DNA from: a virus
Virus record (IMG/VR): IMGVR_UViG_3300046323_000587
Location: 62,001-126,000 of that record
DNA: 64,000 nucleotides
Strand: one strand, 5' to 3'
Program-made: the position numbers and the translations under genes
The notes under the pieces: generated by a model
The model's database searches: none
Told to the model about the DNA's origin: nothing
The model's input: only the letters and a program-made list of their open reading frames with translations
Shown: piece after piece, positions 26,297 to 34,844 of the stretch
How the letters are laid out: each line of letters begins with the position of its first letter
Position numbering within the stretch: the stretch's first letter is position 1

Positions 26297-29104
26297 ATGA
26301 AAATTACAAAATCAAGTGGAGTTTTAGAAGCATTAGATTTTAATAAAGTACCTAATAGAATTAGACAACAAACAGCAGGTTTATCAGAATTAATTGATGT
26401 AGATAACATTTCTAAACAAGTAATCAATGGTTTAGTTGACGGAATTTCAACAAATGATTTAGATGATTTAACTGCCAATATTTGTGCTAGTTATACTATT
26501 TCTCATCCAGATTATGGAGTATTAGGAGGAAGAATTTTAATGAGCAGATTACACAAATCTAATAAATCATTAGACACTTATTTAAATACATTTTCAAGTA
26601 AATTAAATTCTCAAACACTGAATACTATAATTAAATATAAATTACAATTAAGTGAATTGATTGATTATAACAAAGATTTTAATTTTGATTTCTTTGCTGT
26701 TAAGTCATTAAAAAAAATATATTTACTTAGAACTACTGTAAATGAGCAATTGATTTACGAGACACCTCAACAAATGTATATTAGAATAGCTTGTAATCAA
26801 TCAGATGATTTAAATCAAATTAAAGAATGGTATGAAGCATTATCTAATCAATTGTGGAGTCCAGCTTCTCCTATTTTAATTAATGCAGGAACAATTAATG
26901 ATAGTAATATCAGTTGTAATCTTACTTGGTTAAAAGACGATAGTTTAGAAGGTACAATGGATACACTAAAAAACATTGCAAAAGCTAGTGCAGGTGCAGC
27001 AGGTATTGGATTTGGTATCTCTAATTTAAGAAGTCAAGAAACTACTTTTGGTATTCACGAAGGAACTTCTCACGGAGTTGTTAAGTTAGCTAAAATTGTG
27101 AATGAATTGATGAGGACTTACAATCAAAGTGGAAAAAGAACGGGAAGTTGTGCATTATATCTTGATATATGGCATTTAGATATACTATCTTTCTTAAAAT
27201 TGAAACTTCCAATTGGTTCAGAAGAATTAAGAACAAGGGATTTATTTTTAGCTGTAAATACTTATGATAACTTTTGGAGAGCAATTAAAAACAATACAGA
27301 CTACTATTTATTTTGTCCTGATATTTTATCTAAAAATGGTGTGAAGCCTTTATATGAATTATATGGAGAAGAATTTGAAAATGAGTATAACAGAGCTGTT
27401 GATTTAGGTTTAGGAAAAAGAATACCGGCAAGTGAACTATTTTTAGCTATACAAACAAGTCTAATTGAATCTGGTGTTCCTTATCTTACTAATCTTGACG
27501 CTGCTAATAGAACAAGTAATCATAATGTATATGGAAAGGTCAAGATGAGTAATCTTTGTGTAGCACCTGAAACATTGTTATTAACTGATAAAGGTTATAC
27601 ACCTATTGGAGAAAATGAAGGAAAGACTGTAAATATCTGGAATAGTAAAGAATGGAGTGAAGTTAAAATAGTTAAAACAAGTGATAGAGAGAAATTAATA
27701 AAAATTACTTTTAGTAATGATGCTGTTTTATATTGTACAGAATATCATAAATTCAATGTAGAAACTAATACAACAAATGCAATTTTTAGAGAAAATTCTT
27801 TAGATTCTTGGGAAGATATTAATGTAACGGAAAAAAGAGCTGCGGAATTAAATATTGGAGATATTATAGAAGGCTATAAATTTGAGAATGTAATTTATCA
27901 TAAAAAAAGAGTAGTAAAAATAGAAGACGAAAATAGATATGATGCTACTTATTGTGTAAATGAACCTAAATTAAATAAAGCTGTATTTAATGGAATTCTA
28001 ACAAAAAATTGCAATGAAATTTTACAATTTCAAGATGCTTATACAACTGCACAATGTGTTTTAAGTTCTATTCCTGTAAAGAACTTCATTAAAACTACAA
28101 ATGGTAAAAAAGAATTTGATTACATTGCATTAGAAAAAGCTATTAAACCTATTGTATATTATCTTAATAAAGTTATTGATAATAATAACTATCCTTATCC
28201 AGAAGCTATTAAAGGAGCAAGTGAACAACGAGCTATTGCTATTGGTACACAAGGAGAAGCTGATTTATTTGCAGAACTAGATTTACCTTTTGTATGTGAA
28301 GAATCAAAAGCACTGACTAGAAATATTGCAGAAGTTATTTATTTTGCTGCATTAAAAGCTAGTTTAGATTATGCAAGAGAATTTAATGTTTGTTATAAAG
28401 ATTTTGATAAAAGTAATTATTCAAAAGGTTTATTTCATTGGAAACATTATATTACAGAAGAACAAACATTCCTAAAAACTAGGTGGACAGAGCTTGAAAA
28501 AGAGATACTAGAAGTAAAAATGCTTGCTAACAGCCTTACAACGGCAAAAATGCCAACTGCAAGCTCAAGTGCGTTATTTGGAAACAATGAAGCCTTCGAA
28601 CCATTCAGTGAAAATCTCTATACAAGATCTACATTATCAGGAGAAACCATTGTAGTAAACAAATATCTTATTAAAGATTTAATTCATTACGGTATTTGGG
28701 GAGAACAATTTAAAAATCATTTAATACAGCAAAATGGTTCGATTCAAAATACTAATTTTAAAGAATTTTCTAATACAATTACTGATGAACAAATATTTCA
28801 CCTTAAAAATAAATTTAAAACTATCTTTGAGATATCTCAGAAACCATTAATTGATTTTGCAGCAGAAAGACAAATATTTGTAGACCAATCTCAATCTATG
28901 AACTTATATTTGGAAAAACCTACATTTAATAATCTTAGCTCTATGTTAGTGTATGCTAATGGTAAGAAACTAAAATCTATTATTTATTATTTAAGATCTA
29001 AACCAGCAACAGAAGCTAATAAAATGTTAGCAATCAATACAGTTAAATTAGCTAAAACTAAACCAATAGATTCAAATCAAGAATGTTTTGGTTGTGGAGC
29101 TTAA
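26297..29104 (+). CDS. nrdA: Class I ribonucleotide reductase large subunit with mini-intein
   Basis: 935-residue precursor, 784 after intein removal. It reduces ribonucleotides to deoxyribonucleotides with the NrdB-like partner at 29190. An ATP-cone-like regulatory region spans about 1-90. Catalytic features: C207 in NISCNLTW (E. coli C225), N419, radical cysteine C572 and E574 (together N-L-C-N-E, E. coli N437/C439/E441, interrupted by the intein), PTASSSALFGNNEAFEP, Y897-Y898 for radical transfer, and the C-terminal thiol pair CFGCGA (C930, C933) for reduction by thioredoxin or glutaredoxin. Activity requires protein splicing, because the intein (421-571) sits immediately before C572. Confidence 0.93.
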   Translation: MKITKSSGVLEALDFNKVPNRIRQQTAGLSELIDVDNISKQVINGLVDGISTNDLDDLTANICASYTISHPDYGVLGGRILMSRLHKSNKSLDTYLNTFSSKLNSQTLNTIIKYKLQLSELIDYNKDFNFDFFAVKSLKKIYLLRTTVNEQLIYETPQQMYIRIACNQSDDLNQIKEWYEALSNQLWSPASPILINAGTINDSNISCNLTWLKDDSLEGTMDTLKNIAKASAGAAGIGFGISNLRSQETTFGIHEGTSHGVVKLAKIVNELMRTYNQSGKRTGSCALYLDIWHLDILSFLKLKLPIGSEELRTRDLFLAVNTYDNFWRAIKNNTDYYLFCPDILSKNGVKPLYELYGEEFENEYNRAVDLGLGKRIPASELFLAIQTSLIESGVPYLTNLDAANRTSNHNVYGKVKMSNLCVAPETLLLTDKGYTPIGENEGKTVNIWNSKEWSEVKIVKTSDREKLIKITFSNDAVLYCTEYHKFNVETNTTNAIFRENSLDSWEDINVTEKRAAELNIGDIIEGYKFENVIYHKKRVVKIEDENRYDATYCVNEPKLNKAVFNGILTKNCNEILQFQDAYTTAQCVLSSIPVKNFIKTTNGKKEFDYIALEKAIKPIVYYLNKVIDNNNYPYPEAIKGASEQRAIAIGTQGEADLFAELDLPFVCEESKALTRNIAEVIYFAALKASLDYAREFNVCYKDFDKSNYSKGLFHWKHYITEEQTFLKTRWTELEKEILEVKMLANSLTTAKMPTASSSALFGNNEAFEPFSENLYTRSTLSGETIVVNKYLIKDLIHYGIWGEQFKNHLIQQNGSIQNTNFKEFSNTITDEQIFHLKNKFKTIFEISQKPLIDFAAERQIFVDQSQSMNLYLEKPTFNNLSSMLVYANGKKLKSIIYYLRSKPATEANKMLAINTVKLAKTKPIDSNQECFGCGA
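27557..28009 (+). mobile_element. Mini-intein in NrdA (151 residues)
   Basis: Residues 421-571 of the precursor. Block A begins at C421 (CVAPETLLLTDKGYTPI), block B has CTEYHKF with the T-x-x-H motif, block F is RYDATYCVNEPKLN and block G ends VFNGILTKN before extein C572. No DOD or HNH homing-endonuclease domain lies between B and F, so it is a minimal splicing element. The usual penultimate histidine is lysine here. The +1 extein residue is the reductase's own radical cysteine. Confidence 0.9.
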
Positions 29105-29189
29105 TCAAAATACCAAGTATTTTTATTAATAGTCTTAAATAATCAATAAATTAATAAGTCAATAAATTAACAAATTAAATTCAATATTT

Positions 29190-30131
29190 ATGAAACCAGA
29201 ACCAATTTTAGACCAGCAGAATTTTAGAAGAACAATTTTTCCTATTCATCACCAAGATATTTGGAAATTTTATGAAGAGCAAGAAGATTCTTTTTGGAAA
29301 GCAAACGAAGTAGATTTGAGTCAAGATAATTTCAAAGCTTTATCAAAAGATGAACAATATTTTATTAAACATATTTTAGGATTTTTTGCTTCTTCTGATT
29401 CTATTGTAGCTGAAAATTTAGCTGTAAATTTTGGTAATTTAGTTAAATATCCAGAAGCACAATATTATTATCAATTACAAACTGTTATGGAAAATATTCA
29501 TTCTGTTATGTATTCTCTTTTAATTGAAACATATATTACAGATTCAACTGAGAAAACTAGATTATTTAATGCAATCGACACAATGCCAATTATTAACAAG
29601 AAACTTCATTGGGCTATTGATTGGATTAATAATGGAACATTTCAAGAAAAATTAATTGCTTTTATTTGTGTTGAAGGAATATTATTTTGTAGTTCATTCT
29701 CAGCTATATTTTGGTTAAAAAATCAAGGTAAGATGCCAGGATTAGGAAAAGCTAATGAATTTATATCAAGAGACGAATCGCACCACTGTAATTTCGCTAT
29801 ACATCTTTATAATAACCATTGTATAAATAAATTAGATAAAGATAAAGTAAAAGAAATTATATTAGAAGCTTGTAGACTAGAAAAAGAATTTGCTATTGAA
29901 TCATTACCAGTATCTTTAATTGGTATGAATAATGTTCTTATGGTTCAATATATTGAATTTGTTACAGACGGTATTTTAGATGCTTTGAATCTTGATAAAC
30001 AATTCAATTCTACAAATCCTTTTACTTTTATGAATCAAATAGCCGTACCTAGAAAAACTAATTTCTTTGAAAGTCGTGTATCAGAATATGTTAGAGCAGG
30101 AGGAGAAATGCAACTTGATGCAGAATTTTAA
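29190..30131 (+). CDS. nrdB: Class I ribonucleotide reductase small subunit
   Basis: 313 residues, ferritin-like diiron protein generating the tyrosyl radical for NrdA. Metal ligands and radical site: D42 (EVDLS), E101 and H104 with the radical tyrosine Y108 (ENIHSVMYS), E in CVEGILF, and E/H in RDESHHC. The C-terminus, ending LDAEF, resembles the DADF-type tail by which R2 subunits dock on R1. It follows nrdA by 85 bases and precedes a terminator, so nrdA-nrdB end one transcript. Confidence 0.93.
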   Translation: MKPEPILDQQNFRRTIFPIHHQDIWKFYEEQEDSFWKANEVDLSQDNFKALSKDEQYFIKHILGFFASSDSIVAENLAVNFGNLVKYPEAQYYYQLQTVMENIHSVMYSLLIETYITDSTEKTRLFNAIDTMPIINKKLHWAIDWINNGTFQEKLIAFICVEGILFCSSFSAIFWLKNQGKMPGLGKANEFISRDESHHCNFAIHLYNNHCINKLDKDKVKEIILEACRLEKEFAIESLPVSLIGMNNVLMVQYIEFVTDGILDALNLDKQFNSTNPFTFMNQIAVPRKTNFFESRVSEYVRAGGEMQLDAEF

Positions 30132-30160
30132 TAACTAAACATTCAAATAATTTATCATTA

Positions 30161-30201
30161 ATACTACTCTTTCTATCTATAAATGAGATTAAGAGTAGTA
30201 T
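30161..30201 (+). terminator. Rho-independent terminator after nrdB
   Basis: Perfect 11-bp stem (30161-30171 with 30191-30201), 19-nt loop, then a T-rich run. Confidence 0.8.
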
Positions 30202-30256
30202 TTTTGTTTTTATTATATTTTAAATATTATATTTAATAAAGAAACCTTATAATATT

Positions 30257-32068
30257 GTGAATACAATTACAATAAATATTGAGCCAGGAATAAAATACTT
30301 ATCAGAAAGTAAAAATATCAAACAACTACCTAAAAATTGCTTATTTGATAAAGGAAGAGTAGGATGTGGAGGAACCACCTTAGCAATTGAATCAAATGAA
30401 CCTTATGTTATTGCTGTTCCTTTTGTATCTTTAATAGAAAATAAAATGTTTCAACATTCTAATATATTAGGTATATATGAAGGAGTAAAAACATCTACAA
30501 TTAAAAACTATTTAAAGAATAACTCTTGTCCTATCATTATGGTTACTTATGATTCATTACCTAAATTAGGTAATTATATAACAAGATCAGAGTATAAATT
30601 ATTAATAGATGAATATCATTTATTATTTACACAATATTCCTTTAGAGATGAAGCCATAGATAAGCTATTGCAAGAATATCAACATTACAAAGAGTATTGT
30701 TTTATGACTGCAACTCCACTAGAAGAAGAGTTTATATTAGATGAATTGAAAGATTTAGATATAGTCAATGCTGTATGGGAAGATTCTTCTGATGTTACAA
30801 TAGAGTCAATTAAATGTTTAAAAGGAGTATTAAATACTACAATAGATTTAATTAATGATTATTTAGCTGATATAAAACATAATAAAGAAGGAAATCTCTA
30901 TTTATTTGTTAATAGTGTAAAATTTATCAAAGAGTTAATAAGTAATACAGATGTTAATTTTCAAAATTGTAATGTAATATTTTCTAAAAACAATAAAACT
31001 GATGTAGGATTAGATAGAGGAATTTTACCTTCTGATAAATTAGGTACAGTTAAACCAAAGAAGATTAACTTCTTGACTTCTACTGTATTTGAAGGTACTG
31101 ACATTTATGACGAGGAAGGTAAAATCTATATTGTATCAGACCCAAGTAAATCTAATACATTAGTAGATATTTCTACTTCATTTCAACAAATAGCAGGAAG
31201 AATAAGGAACAGTAAATATCGTAATCTTATAAGCCATATTTATAGTAATACTAGATATACTTCTCTTTCTTATCAAGATTTTAAAGATTTATCTGTAAGA
31301 GAAATAGAGTTAGCTAAAAAATCAACAGAAGCTTTTAATGCAATTCAAAAAGAAACTAGAACATATTTAATTGAAGCAGGATTAGGAAAGATTAATCAAA
31401 CTTATATCACTGTAAAAAAAGATTCTGAAATATATTTTAATCCAAATTTAGTTAAATTAGATATTTATAATTACAAAGTAAGTAAACATCTATATAAGAT
31501 CAGAGTAAACAATTCAGCAGATACTTCAACAAGTAATTTAACAAAAGAATGTACTAAATATAATTACAATGTTATTAACTTTGAACATAAAAGCGAAATT
31601 AAAATATCTCCAACAGATTTACCTGGGTTTAAAGATGTAGTAATAATGTTGAAAGAGCTACAAAATGGTACTGATGAAGAATCCAATGCATATAGAAAAG
31701 CAGCGTATTTAAGATTTTCTTTTTTAGAAAATGCAATAGAGAAACTAACTTTTGAAGGTATTGAAAAACTAAATTATGTTCAAACTAATGTTAAAAGGAA
31801 ATTAATCTCTTTATTAGATAGTAATCTTGAAACTAAAATATTCAAATTATTAAAAAGTAATTCAAAAATATCTTCTGGTAATTTTATTTCTTATAAAGAT
31901 TTAAAAGATGAATTTACTAAGATTTATTCTGAATTAAATATCAATAAAACAGCAAAATCTACTGATATTAAAAGTTTTTTTAATGTACAAACTATAAAAA
32001 AATACATAAATAAAAAACAAGAAGATGGAGTAATTATTATAAATCCGAAACCAATAATTAATTTATGA
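30257..32068 (+). CDS. SF2 helicase-like protein with lysine-less P-loop
   Basis: 603 residues, GTG start. The first 350 residues follow SF2 helicase order: P-loop-like GRVGCGGTT (33-41), VTYDS, DEYH (118-121, motif II), TATP (151-154, motif III), VFEGTD, and QQIAGRIRN (motif VI with the arginine finger). The expected Walker A lysine (GKT) is replaced by glycine-threonine. The rest is helical and unassigned. The invariant DEYH and motif VI suggest a working ATPase with an altered phosphate loop, or an ATP-binding fold kept for DNA or RNA binding. Its role in replication or transcription is not shown by the sequence. Confidence 0.75.
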   Translation: MNTITINIEPGIKYLSESKNIKQLPKNCLFDKGRVGCGGTTLAIESNEPYVIAVPFVSLIENKMFQHSNILGIYEGVKTSTIKNYLKNNSCPIIMVTYDSLPKLGNYITRSEYKLLIDEYHLLFTQYSFRDEAIDKLLQEYQHYKEYCFMTATPLEEEFILDELKDLDIVNAVWEDSSDVTIESIKCLKGVLNTTIDLINDYLADIKHNKEGNLYLFVNSVKFIKELISNTDVNFQNCNVIFSKNNKTDVGLDRGILPSDKLGTVKPKKINFLTSTVFEGTDIYDEEGKIYIVSDPSKSNTLVDISTSFQQIAGRIRNSKYRNLISHIYSNTRYTSLSYQDFKDLSVREIELAKKSTEAFNAIQKETRTYLIEAGLGKINQTYITVKKDSEIYFNPNLVKLDIYNYKVSKHLYKIRVNNSADTSTSNLTKECTKYNYNVINFEHKSEIKISPTDLPGFKDVVIMLKELQNGTDEESNAYRKAAYLRFSFLENAIEKLTFEGIEKLNYVQTNVKRKLISLLDSNLETKIFKLLKSNSKISSGNFISYKDLKDEFTKIYSELNINKTAKSTDIKSFFNVQTIKKYINKKQEDGVIIINPKPIINL

Positions 32069-32110
32069 TTTATTTCTCATAATAGAGTTTTTTAAAAAAC
32101 CAAATATTTT

Positions 32111-32169
32111 ACAAGGAAGTTTTTAATCAAGGGTATATAGTAACGGTAACGAATTAGAAATTTCCTTGT
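32111..32169 (+). promoter_or_regulatory. 59-nt hairpin element, copy A
   Basis: Arms ACAAGGAAGTTTTTAATC and AATTAGAAATTTCCTTGT pair over 17 positions (two G-U pairs), closing a 23-nt loop with AAGGGTA and AACGGTA. Same length, end sequence and loop motifs as copy B at 32255. Type uncertain: structured RNA or terminator. Confidence 0.7.
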
Positions 32170-32254
32170 TTATTGTTAACATTTTTAAGAAATATAAAAA
32201 AATAAACTTTATAAAAATATTTTTATAATTTCCTAATTTTTAACAAATTATTTT

Positions 32255-32313
32255 ACAAGGAATTTTTTGATTAAGGGTATTAAGGAACGGTATTAAATCA
32301 AAAAATTCCTTGT
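32255..32313 (+). promoter_or_regulatory. 59-nt hairpin element, copy B
   Basis: Perfect 18-bp stem (32255-32272 with 32296-32313) and a 23-nt loop containing AAGGGTA and AACGGTA. A T-rich run follows, so it could also terminate. Pair 15 is G-C here and A-U in copy A, a compensatory change. Confidence 0.75.
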
Positions 32314-32397
32314 TTTTATTAAATATTTTAACATTACACTAATAAGTTAAACTTTCGATAATATTTTTATTATGGATAAATTAAATGAATGATATAA

Positions 32398-33999
32398 ATG
32401 ACTACATATAATGATAGTTTTCACCCATTATTTAATAGTAAACCTAAGAATAGTTTTGCTATAAAAAATACAGAAAAGTATAAAAAGAAAATATTTAAAC
32501 CAAAAGATTTATTTCCTTTTGGAAAATATAAAGGAGTAGAAATCTCTCAAGTTTATGGAGAAGATTTAAGCTATATCAGATATTTAGAAAAAAATGGTTT
32601 CAAATTCAATATGTCAGAATTGTTTACTGTTAATTTTTCTAGTAATTCTGAGATAAGATTAAATACACAACAGCAAGAGGCTTGTACTAAAATACAACGA
32701 TTTTTATTGTCAGAAGACAGAGAATTTCTTTTAGAAGGTGAAGCAGGAACAGGTAAAACAACTGTAATTAAATACGCTTTATCAAAAAAGAAAGGAGTTA
32801 TAGGATGTACAGTTTCTCATAAAGCTAAAATTGTATTAGGTAAAAGTTTAAACTGGGTTAATACAATAGCCTCATTGTTTAATTTAAGACCTTCTTTTGA
32901 TGATGAAGGAAATCAAATATTTAATAAATTAGATGAGAATATGATTACTGATAGTTGTAAAATATTAGTAGTAGATGAATGTTCTATGATTTCTCCTGAA
33001 TTAAGAAAAATGATTTTAGATTATACGTATCCTGATACAAAGATAATTTATTTAGGAGATAAATGTCAAACTCCTTATATTGATTCTAATAAACCATTAG
33101 ATAAAGATTCTCCTTGTTTTGCTGTTGTTCCTAATCATAGTTTAGTTACTGTAATGAGAAATGAAAATAACATTTCTTTAGCTAAACAATTAAGGAATTT
33201 AATCTTGAAATACAATGAAGACCAATTACCAATTGATTATAAATTAGATATTACAGAAACAGAAGATTTAAAAAAACTTTCTACTAAAGAAGATATTGTA
33301 GAACAATTTTCTTGGTTGATTGATAAAAAAAATGTCAATTCAGTTAAGTTAGTTGCATATAAAAATTCTGTAGTTAATAGTTTTAATAAAGAGATAAGAG
33401 AAAAGATTTTCAATAATCCTAAAACTTTTGAAATAGGAGACTGGATTATGATGCGTTCTGAATATGTTATAGACGCTAAACCTAAAAAAATTATTTATTA
33501 TAATGGAATGGAATTTATAATATCGTCTATTACTTCAAGTTCTTATGCTGGATATAAAGTAACATTATTAAATAAGGAAATTCCTGTATTAAAAAGAGAG
33601 TCTTATAATGATTGGGATAGTAAATGTTCTTTTTTAAAAAGAGAAGCTATTAAACTATCTAATAAAAAGAAGAAGTTAGTTAAATTAAATGAAGAAACAG
33701 GAGAATTTGATAAAGATAAAGCTACAACAGAAAAAGATATAAAGAAACTATCACAAGAAGTAATAGATGCTTGGAAACTGTTTTATGGTCATATAGATTT
33801 ATTTCCTAAATTGCAATTTGGTTATTGTATAACTAGTCATTTGTCTACTGGATCTACTTATTTAAACACTATTTGTTTAGAAAGTGATATTATGGAAAAA
33901 CACTACAAACCAAAAGAAGATTTAAAATCTATTAAAGAACCTCTACAATTACTTTATGTTGCTTGTTCAAGACATAAACAAAAGTTGTTTATAGGATGA
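32398..33999 (+). CDS. SF1B (RecD2/Dda-type) helicase
   Basis: 533 residues. The N-terminal segment (about 38-68, FPFGKYKGVEISQVYGEDLSY) resembles the small 'fGKykG...YL' module found at the end of exonuclease X-like proteins. The helicase core has Walker A GEAGTGKTT (K120), motif II VVDECSM (D193), LGDKCQTPY (motif III), VMRNENN, SHLSTGSTYL (motif V) and LLYVACSRHKQKL (motif VI), the order of RecD/Dda-type 5'-3' helicases. It would act in replication start or recombination. It overlaps the next small gene by 4 bases. Confidence 0.87.
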   Translation: MTTYNDSFHPLFNSKPKNSFAIKNTEKYKKKIFKPKDLFPFGKYKGVEISQVYGEDLSYIRYLEKNGFKFNMSELFTVNFSSNSEIRLNTQQQEACTKIQRFLLSEDREFLLEGEAGTGKTTVIKYALSKKKGVIGCTVSHKAKIVLGKSLNWVNTIASLFNLRPSFDDEGNQIFNKLDENMITDSCKILVVDECSMISPELRKMILDYTYPDTKIIYLGDKCQTPYIDSNKPLDKDSPCFAVVPNHSLVTVMRNENNISLAKQLRNLILKYNEDQLPIDYKLDITETEDLKKLSTKEDIVEQFSWLIDKKNVNSVKLVAYKNSVVNSFNKEIREKIFNNPKTFEIGDWIMMRSEYVIDAKPKKIIYYNGMEFIISSITSSSYAGYKVTLLNKEIPVLKRESYNDWDSKCSFLKREAIKLSNKKKKLVKLNEETGEFDKDKATTEKDIKKLSQEVIDAWKLFYGHIDLFPKLQFGYCITSHLSTGSTYLNTICLESDIMEKHYKPKEDLKSIKEPLQLLYVACSRHKQKLFIG

Positions 34000-34205
34000 T
34001 GGAAGACTACTTTAAATTAAATAAACTTGAAATGTATAAATTAGATGTATACCACTATATACTAAATAATGGAGTTAAAATATATAGTCTTTTAGCAGAA
34101 GAATCTAATAAAATATATAAAACTGAAAAAGAGTATAAATCAGCTAAAATGTTGTATGAGAAGGAGTTCAACCTTGTTTTTATAAGTAAAGTAATAGAAG
34201 CTTAG
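33996..34205 (+). CDS. Small hypothetical protein, 69 residues
   Basis: Charged helical protein, no recognised motif. Its ATG overlaps the helicase stop (ATGA), so it is probably translationally coupled to the helicase and may work with it. Confidence 0.55.
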   Translation: MMEDYFKLNKLEMYKLDVYHYILNNGVKIYSLLAEESNKIYKTEKEYKSAKMLYEKEFNLVFISKVIEA

Positions 34206-34229
34206 AAAGTTTAAAATAATTTAAAAATA

Positions 34230-34291
34230 TTCTTGATATTATTTGGAATATCGATAAGGGTACTCTATATTTGTATCAAGAAAACAGAGTA
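34230..34291 (+). promoter_or_regulatory. Hairpin with possible pseudoknot upstream of a basic protein gene
   Basis: Outer stem TTCTTGATA/TATCAAGAA (34230-34238 with 34274-34282), inner AATAT/ATATT, and a loop containing AAGGGTACTCT. Loop TACTCT (34261-34266) can pair with downstream AGAGTA (34286-34291), giving a pseudoknot. It shares AAGGGTA with the twin elements at 32111 and 32255, though its stems differ. A regulatory role is inferred. Confidence 0.45.
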
Positions 34292-34362
34292 ATAGTTTTT
34301 AGTAAAAGTTTCAAAATTCAATAGTTAATGTTTAATAATAATCAAAATTAAAATTTAAAGTT

Positions 34363-34713
34363 ATGGAAAAATCAAAAGTATCAAAAGCAAAAGTAACAAA
34401 ATCATCAGTAGTAGCAACATTGACAGTAAAAGATGTAATTAATGCACTTTCAACATTCACAGCAGAAGACAAAGCAATTATCAAAGCATCATTAAATCCA
34501 GCACAATCTTATTCAACTATTGTAGAGATTTCAGATATGTTAGAAACATTGACAATGCACACTAATAAATTGCAACTTAAAGGAACTAAATCACATTCTT
34601 CAGAAGCAAATAAATTAACTGTAAAAATGAAATCAGTTCTTACAAGATTGAGAAAAGAAAATATTGCAAAGAAAAACTCTTTACCAAGAAAAGAGAAAAA
34701 ATCTACAAAATAA
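34363..34713 (+). CDS. Small basic protein with Lys-rich ends
   Basis: 116 residues, basic at both ends (KSKVSKAKVTKS at the start, LPRKEKKSTK at the end), with a helical acidic centre. Codon choice (many GCA, TCA, ACA codons) looks smoother than in its neighbours, and it stands between its own leader with a structured element and a strong terminator, so it may be highly expressed. Lys-rich ends suggest DNA or RNA binding (histone-like or nucleoid role), but no family is recognised. Confidence 0.6.
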   Translation: MEKSKVSKAKVTKSSVVATLTVKDVINALSTFTAEDKAIIKASLNPAQSYSTIVEISDMLETLTMHTNKLQLKGTKSHSSEANKLTVKMKSVLTRLRKENIAKKNSLPRKEKKSTK

Positions 34714-34740
34714 TTTTTATATAGCAATCAATTCAAATTG

Positions 34741-34764
34741 AACCTGTGACTGATGTTGCAGGTT
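34741..34764 (+). terminator. Rho-independent terminator
   Basis: 6-bp AACCTG/CAGGTT stem with a 12-nt loop and a run of nine Ts, 27 bases after the gene ending at 34713. Confidence 0.8.
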
Positions 34765-34844
34765 TTTTTTTAGCTTGATTTTAAATAAGTGTTTAAATTG
34801 ATTTTTTAAATTATTTTAGTTAATTATTAATTATTAAATTTTAT

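Larger units (their letters stand above)
32069..32397. other. 329-bp non-coding gap with twin hairpin elements
   Basis: No gene is visible on either strand. The gap holds two related 59-nt hairpins (32111-32169 and 32255-32313), separated by 85 bases, and an A/T-rich leader before the helicase at 32398. It is the largest gene-free stretch in the plus-strand arm apart from the intron. It may regulate the helicase gene, terminate the upstream transcript, or be an origin-like site; sequence alone does not decide. Confidence 0.75.

Noticed and set aside
27557-28009. Homing endonuclease inside the intein
   Set aside because: Only about 150 residues with no LAGLIDADG or HNH motif between blocks B and F.
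28736-28745. tRNA T-loop-like GGTTCGATTC
   Set aside because: It lies in the nrdA coding sequence with no acceptor or anticodon stem around it.
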